A stretch of DNA of 40,585 bases from Anaerocolumna sp. Its GTDB lineage: Bacteria; Bacillota; Clostridia; Lachnospirales; Lachnospiraceae. How positions within the stretch are numbered: position 1 is the stretch's first letter; the number at the start of each line of letters is the position of its first letter. The stretch covers positions 1-40,585 of the forward strand of contig JARBTX010000056.1 in NCBI GenBank assembly GCA_029239975.1, in the 5' to 3' direction. The position numbers and the translations under genes are program-made. This document shows, piece by piece, positions 25,243-35,800 of the stretch. The notes under the pieces are model-generated. The model had not been told where the DNA came from, made no database searches, and was given only the letters and a program-made list of their open reading frames with translations.

Positions 25243-26436
25243 TTAAGCGATGATAGTAGCAACTTTACCTGAACCAACTGTTCTTCCACCTTCACGGATA
25301 GCAAAGCCTAAACCTTGTTCCATAGCGATTGGATGAATAAGTTCGATGTTCATTTCGATATTGTCACCAGGCATACACATTTCTACGCCTTCTGGTAAGT
25401 TACAAACACCAGTTACGTCAGTTGTTCTGAAGTAGAACTGTGGTCTATAGTTGTTGAAGAATGGAGTATGACGTCCACCTTCGTCTTTTGTTAATACGTA
25501 TACTTGAGCTGTAAATTTCTTGTGGCATTTGATTGAGCCTGGTTTACAAAGAACTTGACCTCTTTCGATTTCAGTTCTTTGAACACCACGAAGAAGTGCA
25601 CCGATGTTATCACCAGCTTGTGCTTCATCAAGAAGTTTACGGAACATTTCGATACCAGTTACAACAACTTTACGAGTTTCTTCTTTAATACCAACGATTT
25701 CAACTTCTTCAGATACTTTAAGAACACCACGTTCAACACGGCCTGTAGCAACAGTACCACGTCCAGTAATAGAGAATACGTCTTCGATTGGCATTAAGAA
25801 AGGTTTATCTGTTTCTCTTTGTGGATCTGGAATCCAGCTATCAACAGCTTCAAATAATTCAAGAATTTTATCTCCCCAAGGACCAGCTGGATCTTCAAGA
25901 GCTTTAAGAGCAGAACCTTGGATGATTGGTGTATCATCGCCAGGGAATTCATACTCAGTTAATAAATCTCTGATTTCCATTTCAACTAATTCAAGAAGTT
26001 CAGCATCATCAACCATATCACATTTGTTCATGAATACTACGATGTAAGGAACACCTACCTGACGGGATAATAAGATGTGCTCTTTAGTTTGAGCCATAAC
26101 ACCGTCTGTAGCAGCAACTACAAGGATAGCGCCGTCCATTTGAGCAGCACCAGTGATCATGTTCTTAACGTAGTCAGCATGTCCTGGGCAGTCAACGTGA
26201 GCGTAATGTCTCTTAGTTGATTCATATTCAACGTGAGCTGTAGAGATAGTGATACCTCTTTCTCTTTCTTCTGGAGCCTTATCGATTTGATCGAATGCAA
26301 CTGCTTGACCAGTTCCTAATCTTTCATGAAGAGTTTTAGTGATTGCAGCTGTTAATGTAGTTTTACCATGATCTACGTGACCAATGGTTCCGATATTACA
26401 ATGTGGTTTGTTTCTTTCGAACTTAGCTTTAGCCAT
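25243..26436 (-). CDS. tuf: Elongation factor Tu
   Basis: The 397-residue GTPase brings aminoacyl-tRNA to the ribosome. G1 is GHVDHGKTT (about residues 18-26), the switch I region has [13 protein letters not shown]3 is [10 protein letters not shown]4 is NKCD and G5 is SALK. Domains 2 and 3 follow, ending [15 protein letters not shown]. Length is typical. AAAGGAGG precedes the ATG. It follows fusA after 191 bases that contain a good promoter, so it is probably expressed both with the str operon and alone. No second tuf copy is in the window. Confidence 0.98.
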   Translation of the reverse strand: MAKAKFERNKPHCNIGTIGHVDHGKTTLTAAITKTLHERLGTGQAVAFDQIDKAPEERERGITISTAHVEYESTKRHYAHVDCPGHADYVKNMITGAAQMDGAILVVAATDGVMAQTKEHILLSRQVGVPYIVVFMNKCDMVDDAELLELVEMEIRDLLTEYEFPGDDTPIIQGSALKALEDPAGPWGDKILELFEAVDSWIPDPQRETDKPFLMPIEDVFSITGRGTVATGRVERGVLKVSEEVEIVGIKEETRKVVVTGIEMFRKLLDEAQAGDNIGALLRGVQRTEIERGQVLCKPGSIKCHKKFTAQVYVLTKDEGGRHTPFFNNYRPQFYFRTTDVTGVCNLPEGVEMCMPGDNIEMNIELIHPIAMEQGLGFAIREGGRTVGSGKVATIIA

Positions 26437-26535
26437 TTTATAACGTCCTCCTTTAATTAAATGCTTATTATAAGCATGTGCATAATAGCACTGCCCATAT
26501 TGGGCTATTTTTATATAGTTTGTCTTATAAACTTA

Positions 26536-26564
26536 ATTATATTTCAAATTAGAAATATTTTCAA
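26536..26564 (-). promoter_or_regulatory. Internal sigma-A promoter of tuf
   Basis: TTGAAA, 17 bases, TATAAT in the fusA-tuf gap, with a leader of about 95 bases. The leader holds two hairpins: GCCC/GGGC (26493-26505) and an 8-bp palindrome (26461-26477). Confidence 0.7.
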
Positions 26565-26627
26565 GATAAATTAATGAATACTATGAACTTTTTTCCTTAA
26601 AATCCATGCATTTCATGTAATTTTTAA

Positions 26628-28756
26628 TTAGTTTTTACCTTTTGCTGACAAAACCTTCTCTTGAACGTTCTTTGGAACTGGTTCGTAGTTGTTAAAGAAC
26701 ATGGAATAAGCACCACGACCTTGAGTTCTAGAACGAAGTGAAGTAGAATAACCAAACATTTCGGACAATGGAACAAAACCTCTGATTAATTTAGTTCCGT
26801 TCATATCTTCAGATCCTTCAATACGTCCACGACGTGCACTGATATCACCGATAACGTCACCCATATAATCATCAGGTACTGTAACTTCAACTCTCATGAT
26901 AGGCTCAAGTAATACTGCGCCTGCTTTATGCATCGCATCTTTGAATGCCATAGAACCAGCAATCTTGAATGCCATTTCATTAGAATCGACTTCATGGTAA
27001 GAACCATCGTAACATGTTGCTTTAATACCAAGTACTGGGAATCCACCAAGGATACCAGCTTTAGTAGCTTCTTCGATACCAGCGCCAACTGCAGGGATAT
27101 ATTCCTTAGGAATAGCACCACCAACAACTGTGGATACGAATTCGAAAGTTTTTTCTGCATTAGCATCCATAGGCTCGAATCTAACTTTACAGTGACCATA
27201 TTGTCCACGACCACCGGATTGTTTTGCATACTTACTATCAACATCAACAGCCTTAGTAAAGGTTTCTTTGTAAGCAACTTGAGGAGCACCTACGTTAGCT
27301 TCAACTTTATATTCACGTAAAAGTCTATCTACGATGATTTCAAGGTGAAGTTCACCCATACCAGCGATAATTGTTTGACCAGTTTCTTCATTTGTATAAG
27401 TTTTGAAAGTAGGATCTTCTTCTGCAAGTTTTGCAAGAGCTTCACCCATCTTATCTTGACCAGCTTTTGTCTTAGGTTCGATAGAAACCTCGATAACTGG
27501 TTCAGGGAATTCCATAGATTCAAGTATAACTGGGAATTTTTCATCACAGATTGTATCACCAGTAGTTGTAGATTTTAAACCAACAGCTGCTGCGATATCT
27601 CCTGAATATACTCTTTCTAAGTCTTCTCTCTTATTAGCATGCATTTGTAGAATACGACCAACACGCTCTTTTTTGCCTTTTGTTGAGTTTAATACATAAG
27701 AACCTGAATTTAAGGAACCGGAGTAAACTCTAAAGAATGCAAGCTTTCCAACGAATGGATCGGCCATAATCTTAAATGCTAAAGCTGCAAATGGTTCTTC
27801 ATCAGAAGATTTTCTGTGTACTTCATTACCTTCATCGTCAACACCCTTAATGTCAGGAATGTCTGTTGGTGCTGGTAAGTATTCGATAACAGCATCTAAT
27901 AATTTTTGAACACCCTTATTTCTATATGCGGAACCACAACATACTGGAATAATTTCAGTAGCAATTGTAGCTCTTCTAAGAGCAGCTTTTAATTCTTCTG
28001 TAGATGGTTCTTCACCTTCTAAGAATTTGTCGATTAATACATCATCAGTTTCACAGATAGCTTCAATCATAGCTGCTCTGTATTCATCTGCTTGATCTTT
28101 CATATCAGCAGGAATTTCAACGATTGATATATCATCGCCTTTATCATCATTGTATAAATAAGCTTTCATTTCAAATAAATCAATAAGACCTTTGTAAGCA
28201 TCTTCTTTACCAATTGGTAATTGAATAGGAACTGCGTTCTTTCCTAATCTTGATTTAATCATTCTAACTACGTTAAAGAAATCTGCACCTGAAATGTCCA
28301 TTTTATTAACAAATGCCATTCTTGGTACATGATATTTATCAGCTTGACGCCATACTGTTTCGGACTGTGGTTCTACACCACCCTTAGCACAGAATACACC
28401 AACTGCACTATCAAGTACACGTAAGGAACGTTCAACTTCAACTGTGAAGTCAACGTGTCCCGGTGTATCAATGATATTGATACGGTGTTCTAATGCACCA
28501 GGAAGTTTCTTATGCTCAAACTCTTGAGTCCAGTGACAAGTTGTAGCGGCTGAAGTAATAGTGATACCTCTTTCTTGTTCCTGCTCCATCCAGTCCATGG
28601 TTGCAGTACCTTCATGAGTATCACCGATTTTGTAGTTAACACCGGTATAGTATAAGATACGTTCAGTAAGAGTTTAAGAGTTGTCTTACCAGCATCAATA
28701 TGAGCCATAATACCGATATTTCTAGTTCTATCTAACGGATATTCTCTTCCAGCCAA
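26628..28756 (-). pseudogene. fusA: Elongation factor G, reading frame broken by an 8-bp duplication
   Basis: EF-G drives ribosomal translocation. The N-terminal piece from ATG 28756 reads [27 protein letters not shown], with an intact P-loop, then loses the frame at a tandem TAAGAGTT pair (28667-28682, plus strand). Frame 0 continues as unrelated sequence to a stop at 28490. Removing one 8-bp copy restores [21 protein letters not shown] and joins the remaining 656-residue frame ([23 protein letters not shown], through to the C-terminus) into a normal protein of about 706 residues. The rest shows no decay. Because EF-G is essential, a sequence error, a very recent mutation or a second EF-G gene elsewhere must be considered. 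The downstream frame alone lacks G1. Confidence 0.85.
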
Positions 28757-28848
28757 GGAAATACCTCCTTATTTCATGTGGTTCACCTAATAAATTAGGC
28801 TATATCAATATTTGCGTAGTATTAAAATATACATAATTTAGTTTATAC

Positions 28849-28873
28849 ATCAAAAGGTTAAAAACCTTTTGAT
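28849..28873 (-). other. Hairpin between rpsG and fusA
   Basis: A perfect 11-bp stem (ATCAAAAGGTT with its complement) and 3-base loop lie 6 bases beyond the rpsG stop codon. No U run follows, so it may be a processing or stabilising hairpin, or a weak attenuator. Confidence 0.6.
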
Positions 28874-28878
28874 ATATT

Positions 28879-29349
28879 TTACCAACGATAATGAGCAAAT
28901 GCTTTATTAGCGTCAGCCATTTTATGCATATCTTCTTTTTTCTTAACAGATGAGCCTGTGTTGTTTGCTGCATCTAAGATTTCATTAGCTAATTTTTCTT
29001 CCATTGTCTTTTCTCCTCTTTTACGAGAATAAAGAGTTAACCAACGAAGTGCTAATGCTTGTCTTCTATCCGGTCTAACTTCGATTGGTACTTGGTATGT
29101 TGCACCACCGATACGTCTAGCTTTTACTTCAAGAACCGGCATGATATTGTTCATAGCCTCTTCAAAAGTTTCGATAGCTTCTTTGCCTGATTTAGCTGCG
29201 ATTCTATCAAAAGCTCCGTATACGATTTTTTGTGCAGTACCTCTTTTACCATCTAACATAATGTTATTGATAAGTTTAGTAACGATCTTACTATTGTAAA
29301 TCGGATCTGCTAATACATCTCTTTTTTGTATATGTCCTTTACGTGGCAC
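28879..29349 (-). CDS. rpsG: 30S ribosomal protein S7
   Basis: The 156-residue primary 16S rRNA-binding protein organises the 30S head and contacts E-site tRNA. It begins [20 protein letters not shown] and contains [24 protein letters not shown], both standard for S7. The start is GTG at 29349, with AAGGAGGG 7 bases upstream. It lies between rpsL and fusA as in the str operon, but 277 bases from rpsL, a wide gap for this pair. Confidence 0.98.
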   Translation of the reverse strand: MPRKGHIQKRDVLADPIYNSKIVTKLINNIMLDGKRGTAQKIVYGAFDRIAAKSGKEAIETFEEAMNNIMPVLEVKARRIGGATYQVPIEVRPDRRQALALRWLTLYSRKRGEKTMEEKLANEILDAANNTGSSVKKKEDMHKMADANKAFAHYRW

Positions 29350-29626
29350 GTTTCTTCCCTCCTTAATATTTGCTTATTGCCTTAACAATAAGATTTTCTT
29401 AAATCATCGGTACTCACATAGCCCCTATTATTATGGGGCAGTACAAGTAATTTTACTCATACATTCATTGTGTTCGCGCACAGTTTAACTTTTTTCTCAA
29501 ATCTATTCCGTCTATCTGAAAATACTTTCGTTCAATTCGGTGATAAAAACGCAACCCATTGGTATTTATCTGAAATCTGAATAAAAATTAACCCGGCACT
29601 TAATGATTAGTGAAAAAACTGAATGA

Positions 29627-30046
29627 TTACTTTCCGGCTTTCGGTCTCTTCGCTCCGTACTTGGAACGAGCCTGTCTTCTCTTAGCAACACCAGCTGTAT
29701 CAAGTGTACCTCTAATGATATGGTAACGAGTACCTGGTAAATCCTTTACTCTACCACCTCTGATTAGAACAACACTATGCTCTTGAAGGTTGTGACCTTC
29801 ACCTGGGATATAGCTTGTTACTTCGATTCCGTTAGAAAGACGTACTCTGGCAATTTTTCTAAGAGCTGAGTTAGGCTTCTTAGGTGTAGCTGTTCTAACT
29901 GCTGTACATACACCTCTTTTTTGTGGTGCAGAAACATCAGTAGATCTCTTATTTAAGGAGTTAAATCCTTTTTGAAGAGCTGGAGAAGTAGATTTCTTCT
30001 CAACTGTCTTTCTACCTTTTCTAACTAATTGATTAAATGTAGGCAT
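29627..30046 (-). CDS. rpsL: 30S ribosomal protein S12
   Basis: The 139-residue S12 protein sits at the decoding centre. It starts [13 protein letters not shown] and contains [22 protein letters not shown] and [30 protein letters not shown]. The Lys residues at the usual streptomycin-resistance positions (in TPKKPNS and GGRVKDLPG) are the sensitive-type Lys. AGGAGGTG precedes the ATG. It is the first gene of a unit with its own full-consensus promoter. Confidence 0.98.
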   Translation of the reverse strand: MPTFNQLVRKGRKTVEKKSTSPALQKGFNSLNKRSTDVSAPQKRGVCTAVRTATPKKPNSALRKIARVRLSNGIEVTSYIPGEGHNLQEHSVVLIRGGRVKDLPGTRYHIIRGTLDTAGVAKRRQARSKYGAKRPKAGK

Positions 30047-30147
30047 TAATTTTCACCTCCTGAAGAATGTTTAAGTTTATTGGGTTGCCTAACTTTGCTG
30101 CAATTTTTGCATACAAAGATTGACGCTATATAAAATCGCGCTTATTG

Positions 30148-30176
30148 ATTATACTTTAAATATTTGGAATTGTCAA
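30148..30176 (-). promoter_or_regulatory. Sigma-A promoter of the rpsL-rpsG-fusA(-tuf) operon
   Basis: TTGACA, 17 bases, TATAAT, a full consensus match on the minus strand. The leader to rpsL is about 95 bases. Confidence 0.88.
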
Positions 30177-30219
30177 GGGTTTTAAAATTTTAAATGTAAT
30201 CATGACAATACATTTTTTT

Positions 30220-30263
30220 AAATCCCTACAACAGTAAACCTAGATTTACTGTTGTAGGGATTT
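30220..30263. terminator. Perfect 19-bp hairpin after nrdJ, possible terminator
   Basis: The stem is 30220-30238 with 30245-30263 and the loop is 6 bases. On the nrdJ strand it is followed by A residues rather than U; on the plus strand by four T. It separates nrdJ from the rpsL promoter. Confidence 0.6.
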
Positions 30264-30341
30264 TCGCCACTGAATAGTATTTCATATTTTTCATTATTTA
30301 TTCTAAATTCGTAGACTTTTTTATATTTATTTATTTTCATT

Positions 30342-32432
30342 TTATCTAATAGGGCATGCTCCAGTAGTACAATCATTATCTAGAATGTCTTGTTCTTCAT
30401 CTACATCATATTTTGCCAATAGATTATAATCAATCAGCTTTATACTCTTCATTCTTTCTTCATAATCTTCTTTTGTTGTAATCTCATATGGTAATAATGG
30501 ATATGTTTCTTCAAATAGGGGTAGGAAGGTAATACCCACTACATATTCAAAGTTATTGTAAATCCAGTTGGCTACATCATCCCATTCATTCTCTCTTACG
30601 TGTACAGTAATTGATGTGTTATGATCAGTCCAATGAATCATTGACATTTTATAAAGTTCTAATTGTTCTATGGCACCAACATCATATTTTGTTCTACCAA
30701 CTGGCGCTTTTAATGGAAATTCAATTACTTTAATTGTGCAATTTTCATCTGTCTGTCCTATTTCGTTATGAATTGGATAGCAACCTTGTTCTTCAATCAT
30801 TTTATATAATGGATCAGATGTTGAAATACGTACTCTTCTAATATAATAGCTAGAATGTGCGAAATGAATTCCTGAACTTACGCTTGGGAGATTTGATAAA
30901 GTTCCTTCTGGTTTTATAGTAGTCATTAATTCAGGAACTGATACACCTAATTCGTTACAATAAAGTTCCCCTTCTGTACGAACAACAGCTCGTAATTCTT
31001 TTAATAAATCCGCCAATTGTTCATAATTCATATTTGCTTTATTCACCATATCCATCATTCCAGTAAGTGATATACCTATGATACGATCTTCTTGCATTAC
31101 TTTATTCCAATCATCCAATTCCACATCTACTAAAGTCATTCGAATAGCAACTCTAGTTGATAATTTTATTACTTCTGATAATTTATTATAGTCTAATTCT
31201 GCTTTTTCATCAACGAAAGAAACTAGATTATTCGTGGATAAATTACAACATTGTTTGGATCTTAACAGAATTTCGCCACATGGATTGCATCCATCAAAAG
31301 TGCCTTTTCTACGTGTTGCTTCCGTAGCATTGATAAAGCCTGGTTCTCCGTTAATACGGATAGAATGAATGATTTCTTTAATTCTTTCAAGTGATGGTTT
31401 CTTTTTATAAAGTACGGAGTTATTACTCATTTTCCTATGAGAAATCTCTTGATTCTCTATCCAGTTTCCATCTACTACTGTATAAATATTACTTTTCGCA
31501 TTAATAACTTCATTATCATCTTCATCACATATAATCATCATTGCACTACGTCTTACTCCACCAGATACAACATTTTCACTAATGATTGTGGCAATATCCA
31601 AAATATCTATAGATCTCAACTCATTATTTGAAGTTTGGCCTATTACTTTATTGATTTTTTCAAACATTCTTTTTAATGATTTATGACCTGAAGCTCTACC
31701 ACCAAATCTACGTAATCTTTCACCCTCTGGCCTTACAAAACTATAATCAATAATAACTTTCTTGATGTTTGCGTGTTCATCCAATGTTACCAAGTTAAAG
31801 TAGGTATCGAGAGCATTACACCAACCTTCTTTACTATCGCCAACTTTAATAATCGCTAAGGATGGATCTTTTGCATCAATTAATAATTCAGTATTTTCCA
31901 TCTCTTCTTTTGTTTTAGATTTACGTATTTCAGAGTTGTAGATACTTTCTAATAATACATGTCTCACTGCAGGCATTTGATTAATAAGTTGTTTATCTAT
32001 TCTTATTCCTACCCCGCATCCTAGCATTAAAAGATAGAAAACATCAACAAAGTCATGGGTATTTTGTATTAATGTAAAGCAGCAATTATAATTGGATAAT
32101 GGATATTCTTTTACTATTTCTGTACCACCCATGTATAGGGTTCTACCAGATGTAAATGTACGTAAATAAAATAAATTATCAAATAAAAACTCTGCTTCTT
32201 TTCTCATTTTATCTATATCTATCGGTAAATTATATTTTTTTCTATAATTTATCTCTAGCTCAATGTTATATTCTGTAGTTCGTAACACTGTTTCAAACCA
32301 GTTTTCTCTTCTCTTCTTATCTTCTAAATACCTTGAATACGTTCTTAGATATACAAATTCACCTATATTGCTTAAGGGACTTTCTGTATTTTTGTATTTT
32401 TCTAAAAATCCATCTGATAATATGTGTTTCAT
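30342..32432 (-). CDS. nrdJ: Adenosylcobalamin-dependent (class II) ribonucleoside-triphosphate reductase
   Basis: The 696-residue enzyme reduces ribonucleotides to deoxyribonucleotides using a B12-derived radical, oxygen-independently. The central NPCGEILL contains the active-site Cys of the radical-bearing loop, and the Cys pair partner lies in the N-terminal SNYNCCF. The C-terminus ends DCTTGACPIR, a Cys-x4-Cys redox pair like that of the monomeric Lactobacillus leichmannii RTPR, which it resembles in length. The ATG at 32432 has GGAGG 6 bases upstream; that at 32438 abuts the site. It is inserted between rpoC and rpsL with its own promoter and NrdR box. No cobalamin riboswitch was found in the leader. 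Confidence 0.9.
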   Translation of the reverse strand: MKHILSDGFLEKYKNTESPLSNIGEFVYLRTYSRYLEDKKRRENWFETVLRTTEYNIELEINYRKKYNLPIDIDKMRKEAEFLFDNLFYLRTFTSGRTLYMGGTEIVKEYPLSNYNCCFTLIQNTHDFVDVFYLLMLGCGVGIRIDKQLINQMPAVRHVLLESIYNSEIRKSKTKEEMENTELLIDAKDPSLAIIKVGDSKEGWCNALDTYFNLVTLDEHANIKKVIIDYSFVRPEGERLRRFGGRASGHKSLKRMFEKINKVIGQTSNNELRSIDILDIATIISENVVSGGVRRSAMMIICDEDDNEVINAKSNIYTVVDGNWIENQEISHRKMSNNSVLYKKKPSLERIKEIIHSIRINGEPGFINATEATRRKGTFDGCNPCGEILLRSKQCCNLSTNNLVSFVDEKAELDYNKLSEVIKLSTRVAIRMTLVDVELDDWNKVMQEDRIIGISLTGMMDMVNKANMNYEQLADLLKELRAVVRTEGELYCNELGVSVPELMTTIKPEGTLSNLPSVSSGIHFAHSSYYIRRVRISTSDPLYKMIEEQGCYPIHNEIGQTDENCTIKVIEFPLKAPVGRTKYDVGAIEQLELYKMSMIHWTDHNTSITVHVRENEWDDVANWIYNNFEYVVGITFLPLFEETYPLLPYEITTKEDYEERMKSIKLIDYNLLAKYDVDEEQDILDNDCTTGACPIR

Positions 32433-32570
32433 TTTCATCCTCCAATTAAGCTGCTAACCTTATGTATTACTATCTTAGACTTATACGTTCATCTACGCAT
32501 TAGATAGTTCTATGTTTTCCATAACTTACTTGTATATATTCCTATTATGTTTTTCACCTTATAAATCCGA

Positions 32571-32586
32571 ACACAATATATTGTGC
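32571..32586. promoter_or_regulatory. NrdR box
   Basis: ACACAATATATTGTGC matches the NrdR operator consensus ACACWATATATWGTGT in all but the last base. It covers the predicted start point of nrdJ. A degenerate second box (core ACTATATGTA) begins 31 bases away, at 32602-32617, inside the promoter spacer. Paired boxes three helical turns apart are usual for this repressor. Confidence 0.8.
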
Positions 32587-32590
32587 TTAG

Positions 32591-32619
32591 ATTATATATC
32601 AGTACTATATGTATGTCAA
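32591..32619 (-). promoter_or_regulatory. Sigma-A promoter of nrdJ
   Basis: TTGACA, 17 bases, TATAAT, full consensus. It lies between and overlapping the NrdR boxes, which fits repression by NrdR with (d)ATP. Confidence 0.85.
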
Positions 32620-32738
32620 TAATTTATTCTTTCAATAATAATTACTATTATTAATAAATAAGAAACAATCATTAGATTTTATAACATTAAAAGTATACAT
32701 CCCTAAGCAAGTTTAAAGACTTAATATAATTTCGGACT

Positions 32739-32772
32739 AAAAAAAGCAGCATATCATGTACTGATATGCTGC
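32739..32772 (-). terminator. Rho-independent terminator of rpoBC
   Basis: A perfect 11-bp stem (GCAGCATATCA at 32746-32756 with 32762-32772) and 5-base loop are followed by seven U on the minus strand, 43 bases past the rpoC stop. Confidence 0.93.
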
Positions 32773-32814
32773 CTATATTTTGCGTAATTTATTTAATTTT
32801 TTATAATGAGATTA

Positions 32815-35800
32815 TTATTTATCATCATCATCTGAATCAAAATCATCATCCATTAAATCTTCTTCACTGAAATCTACATCCGCTACATCGTCATCGCCAT
32901 CAAACTCATCGATTTCGATACCATCAATATCGTCCATTGTTGATTCGTTGAAACGGAAACTGTCATAGTTTTCATCATCGAAATCTTCAGAAATCATTAA
33001 TTCTTCATCTGTATCACTATCAAGTTTTACAGAACGGTATCTCTTCATACCAGTACCAGCTGGAATTAATTTACCGATAATAACGTTTTCTTTTAGACCA
33101 ATAAGTGGATCGACTTTACCGTTAATAGCTGCTTCCGTTAATACTTTAGTAGTTTCCTGGAAGGATGCTGCTGAAAGGAAGGAGTTTGTTGCTAAGGAAG
33201 CTTTTGTAATACCAAGCATTACTTGTTTACCTTCTGCAATTTCTTTTCCTTCATTTTCTAATTCTTCATTTACATCATCAAATTCGAGAGTATCAATTAA
33301 TTTACCTGGTAAGAATTCAGAATCTCCACTATTTTCAATACGGATTTTCTTAAGCATTTGACGAACGATAACTTCGATATGCTTATCATTAATTTCTACA
33401 CCTTGTAAACGGTAAACTCTTTGAACTTCTTGAATCATATAATCTTGAACCGCACGAACGCCTTTAATCTTAAGGATATCATGTGGATTAACACTACCTT
33501 CTGTTAATTCATCACCAGCTTCAAGAACGTCTCCATCTAATACTTTAATTCTTGATCCGTAAGGGATTAAGTAAGTCTTAGCTTCTCCAGTCTCGTTGTT
33601 CGTAATAATAACTTCTCTCTTCTTCTTAGTGTCTTTGATTGTTACAACACCACCAAATTCAGCGATGATTGCAAGACCCTTAGGCTTTCTAGCCTCAAAA
33701 AGTTCTTCAACACGAGGAAGACCTTGAGTGATATCATCACCGGCAACACCACCAGTATGGAATGTACGCATAGTAAGCTGTGTACCTGGTTCACCGATAG
33801 ATTGAGCCGCAATAATACCTACTGCTTCACCAACCTGAACTGCTTCACCAGTTGCCATGTTTGCACCATAACACTTAGCACATACACCAATATGAGACTT
33901 ACAGCTAAGAATGTTACGTATCTTAATTTTTGCATTGAAACCTGCATCTTGAATCTTCTTAGTAGAAACAATCCTAGCAGCTCTCTTTGGTGTAATCATG
34001 TGATTTGCTTTCACAATCATTTCACCATTATCATCATAGATAGATTCGCAGGAATATCTTCCTGTGATTCTCTCTTCTAAACTTTCAATTACTTCATTTC
34101 CATCGGTAAAGGCTTTAATCCACATACCTGGAGCTTCTTTGCCTTCTTGACAATCCACTTCACGGATAATTAAATCTTGTGATACGTCAACCAAACGACG
34201 AGTCAAGTATCCTGAATCGGCAGTACGAAGAGCTGTATCGGAAAGACCTTTTCTAGCACCATGTGCAGAGATAAAGTATTCCAAAACGTCAAGACCTTCA
34301 CGGAAGTTTGATTTGATTGGTAATTCGATTGTACGACCGGATGTATCGGCCATCAAACCACGCATACCAGCAAGCTGTTTAATCTGTTTATCAGAACCAC
34401 GGGCACCAGAGTCTGCCATCATGAAGATGTTATTATATCTATCAAGACCTGATAAAAGTGCGTCAGTAATTTCATCATCGGCTACTTTCCAAGTATCAAT
34501 AACTGCTTTGTATCTTTCATCTTCAGTCATTAAACCACGACGGAAGTTTTTAGAGATTTCTTCTACTCTCTTCTCAGCGCCTGCTATAATTGTTTTCTTT
34601 TGTGGTGGCACTGTCATATCTGAGATAGAAACGGTCATAGCTGCTCTTGTAGAGTATTTATAACCCAAAGATTTAATCGCATCTAGTGTTTCTGCAGTTT
34701 TAGTTGCACCATGTGTATTAATACATTTTTCAAGAATCTTCTTTAATTGCTTCTTACCAACGTGGAAATCAACTTCAGGAATTAAGAAGTTATCTGGATT
34801 TGTTCTATCCACAAATCCTAAGTCTTGGCTTATAATTTCATTAAATATGAAACGTCCTAATGTGGATTCTACTGTTTTTGTTTCTAATACGCCTTGGCTA
34901 TTAACTCCACTTCTTCTAACTTTAATTAACGCATGAAGAGTAATAGCTGCATTCTCATATGCAAGAATTGCTTCATTTACACTCTTGAAGAAGTGACCTT
35001 CTCCTAAGTCACCTGGTTTTTGTAATGTTAAGTAGTAAATACCAAGTACCATATCCTGTGAAGGAACAGCAACTGGAGCACCATCAGATGGTTTCAATAA
35101 GTTGTTAGGAGATAAAAGTAAGAATCTACATTCTGCTTGTGCTTCTACAGATAGTGGTAAATGCACCGCCATCTGGTCACCATCGAAGTCGGCATTAAAT
35201 GCAGTACATACTAATGGGTGAAGTTTAATTGCTTTACCTTCAACAAGAACTGGTTCAAATGCTTGGATACCAAGTCTATGAAGAGTAGGAGCACGGTTTA
35301 ACATAACAGGATGTTCTCTGATTACTTCTTCTAGTACATCCCATACTTCAGATTGAAGTCTTTCCACCATTTTTTTAGCTGATTTTATATTATGTGCAGT
35401 TCCTCTAGCAACTAACTCTTTCATTACGAAAGGTTTGAATAATTCGATTGCCATTTCTTTTGGAAGACCGCATTGATATATTTTAAGTTCTGGTCCTACA
35501 ACGATAACGGAACGTCCTGAATAGTCAACACGTTTACCAAGTAAGTTCTGACGGAAACGTCCTTGCTTACCTTTTAACATATCGGATAAGGATTTTAATG
35601 CACGGTTACCAGGACCTGTTACTGGACGTCCTCTTCTACCGTTATCAATTAAAGCATCTACTGCTTCTTGAAGCATTCTCTTTTCGTTACGTACGATAAT
35701 ATCTGGTGCACCAAGTTCTAATAATCTCTTTAAACGATTATTACGGTTGATGATACGACGGTATAAATCATTCATATCAGAAGTCGCAAAACGACCACCA

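Larger units (their letters stand above)
32433..32738. other. Regulatory region of nrdJ
   Basis: No gene is seen. It contains the nrdJ promoter, an NrdR box and a leader of about 150 bases. The leader has a weak ACTATCT / AGATAGT stem but no recognisable riboswitch. Confidence 0.65.

Noticed and set aside
25604..26047. Plus-strand reading frame of 147 codons opposite tuf
   Set aside because: Low-complexity Ser/Thr-rich antisense of the conserved EF-Tu gene; no independent support.
26894..27289. Minus-strand frame of 131 codons inside fusA
   Set aside because: It is an alternative frame of a highly conserved EF-G region; the main frame is intact there.
28490..28756. Programmed frameshift in fusA as a normal recoding event
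   Set aside because: The exact 8-bp tandem duplication explains the break fully, removing it restores the family sequence precisely, and no in-phase slippery heptamer or stimulator is apparent.
28911..28921. Third copy of the repeated stem-loop element (GCTGACGCT in rpsG)
   Set aside because: Only a 9-10 base match within S7 codons (Ala-Asp-Ala); the flanks cannot form the stem and it is not at a ribosome-binding site.
32433..32590. Cobalamin riboswitch before nrdJ
   Set aside because: The leader is only about 150 bases and lacks a recognisable B12 box or the expected conserved core; an NrdR box explains the control better.
34313..34663. Plus-strand reading frame of 116 codons opposite rpoC
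   Set aside because: It lies wholly within a conserved rpoC segment, with no ribosome-binding site or recognisable protein sequence; it is a shadow of the coding strand.
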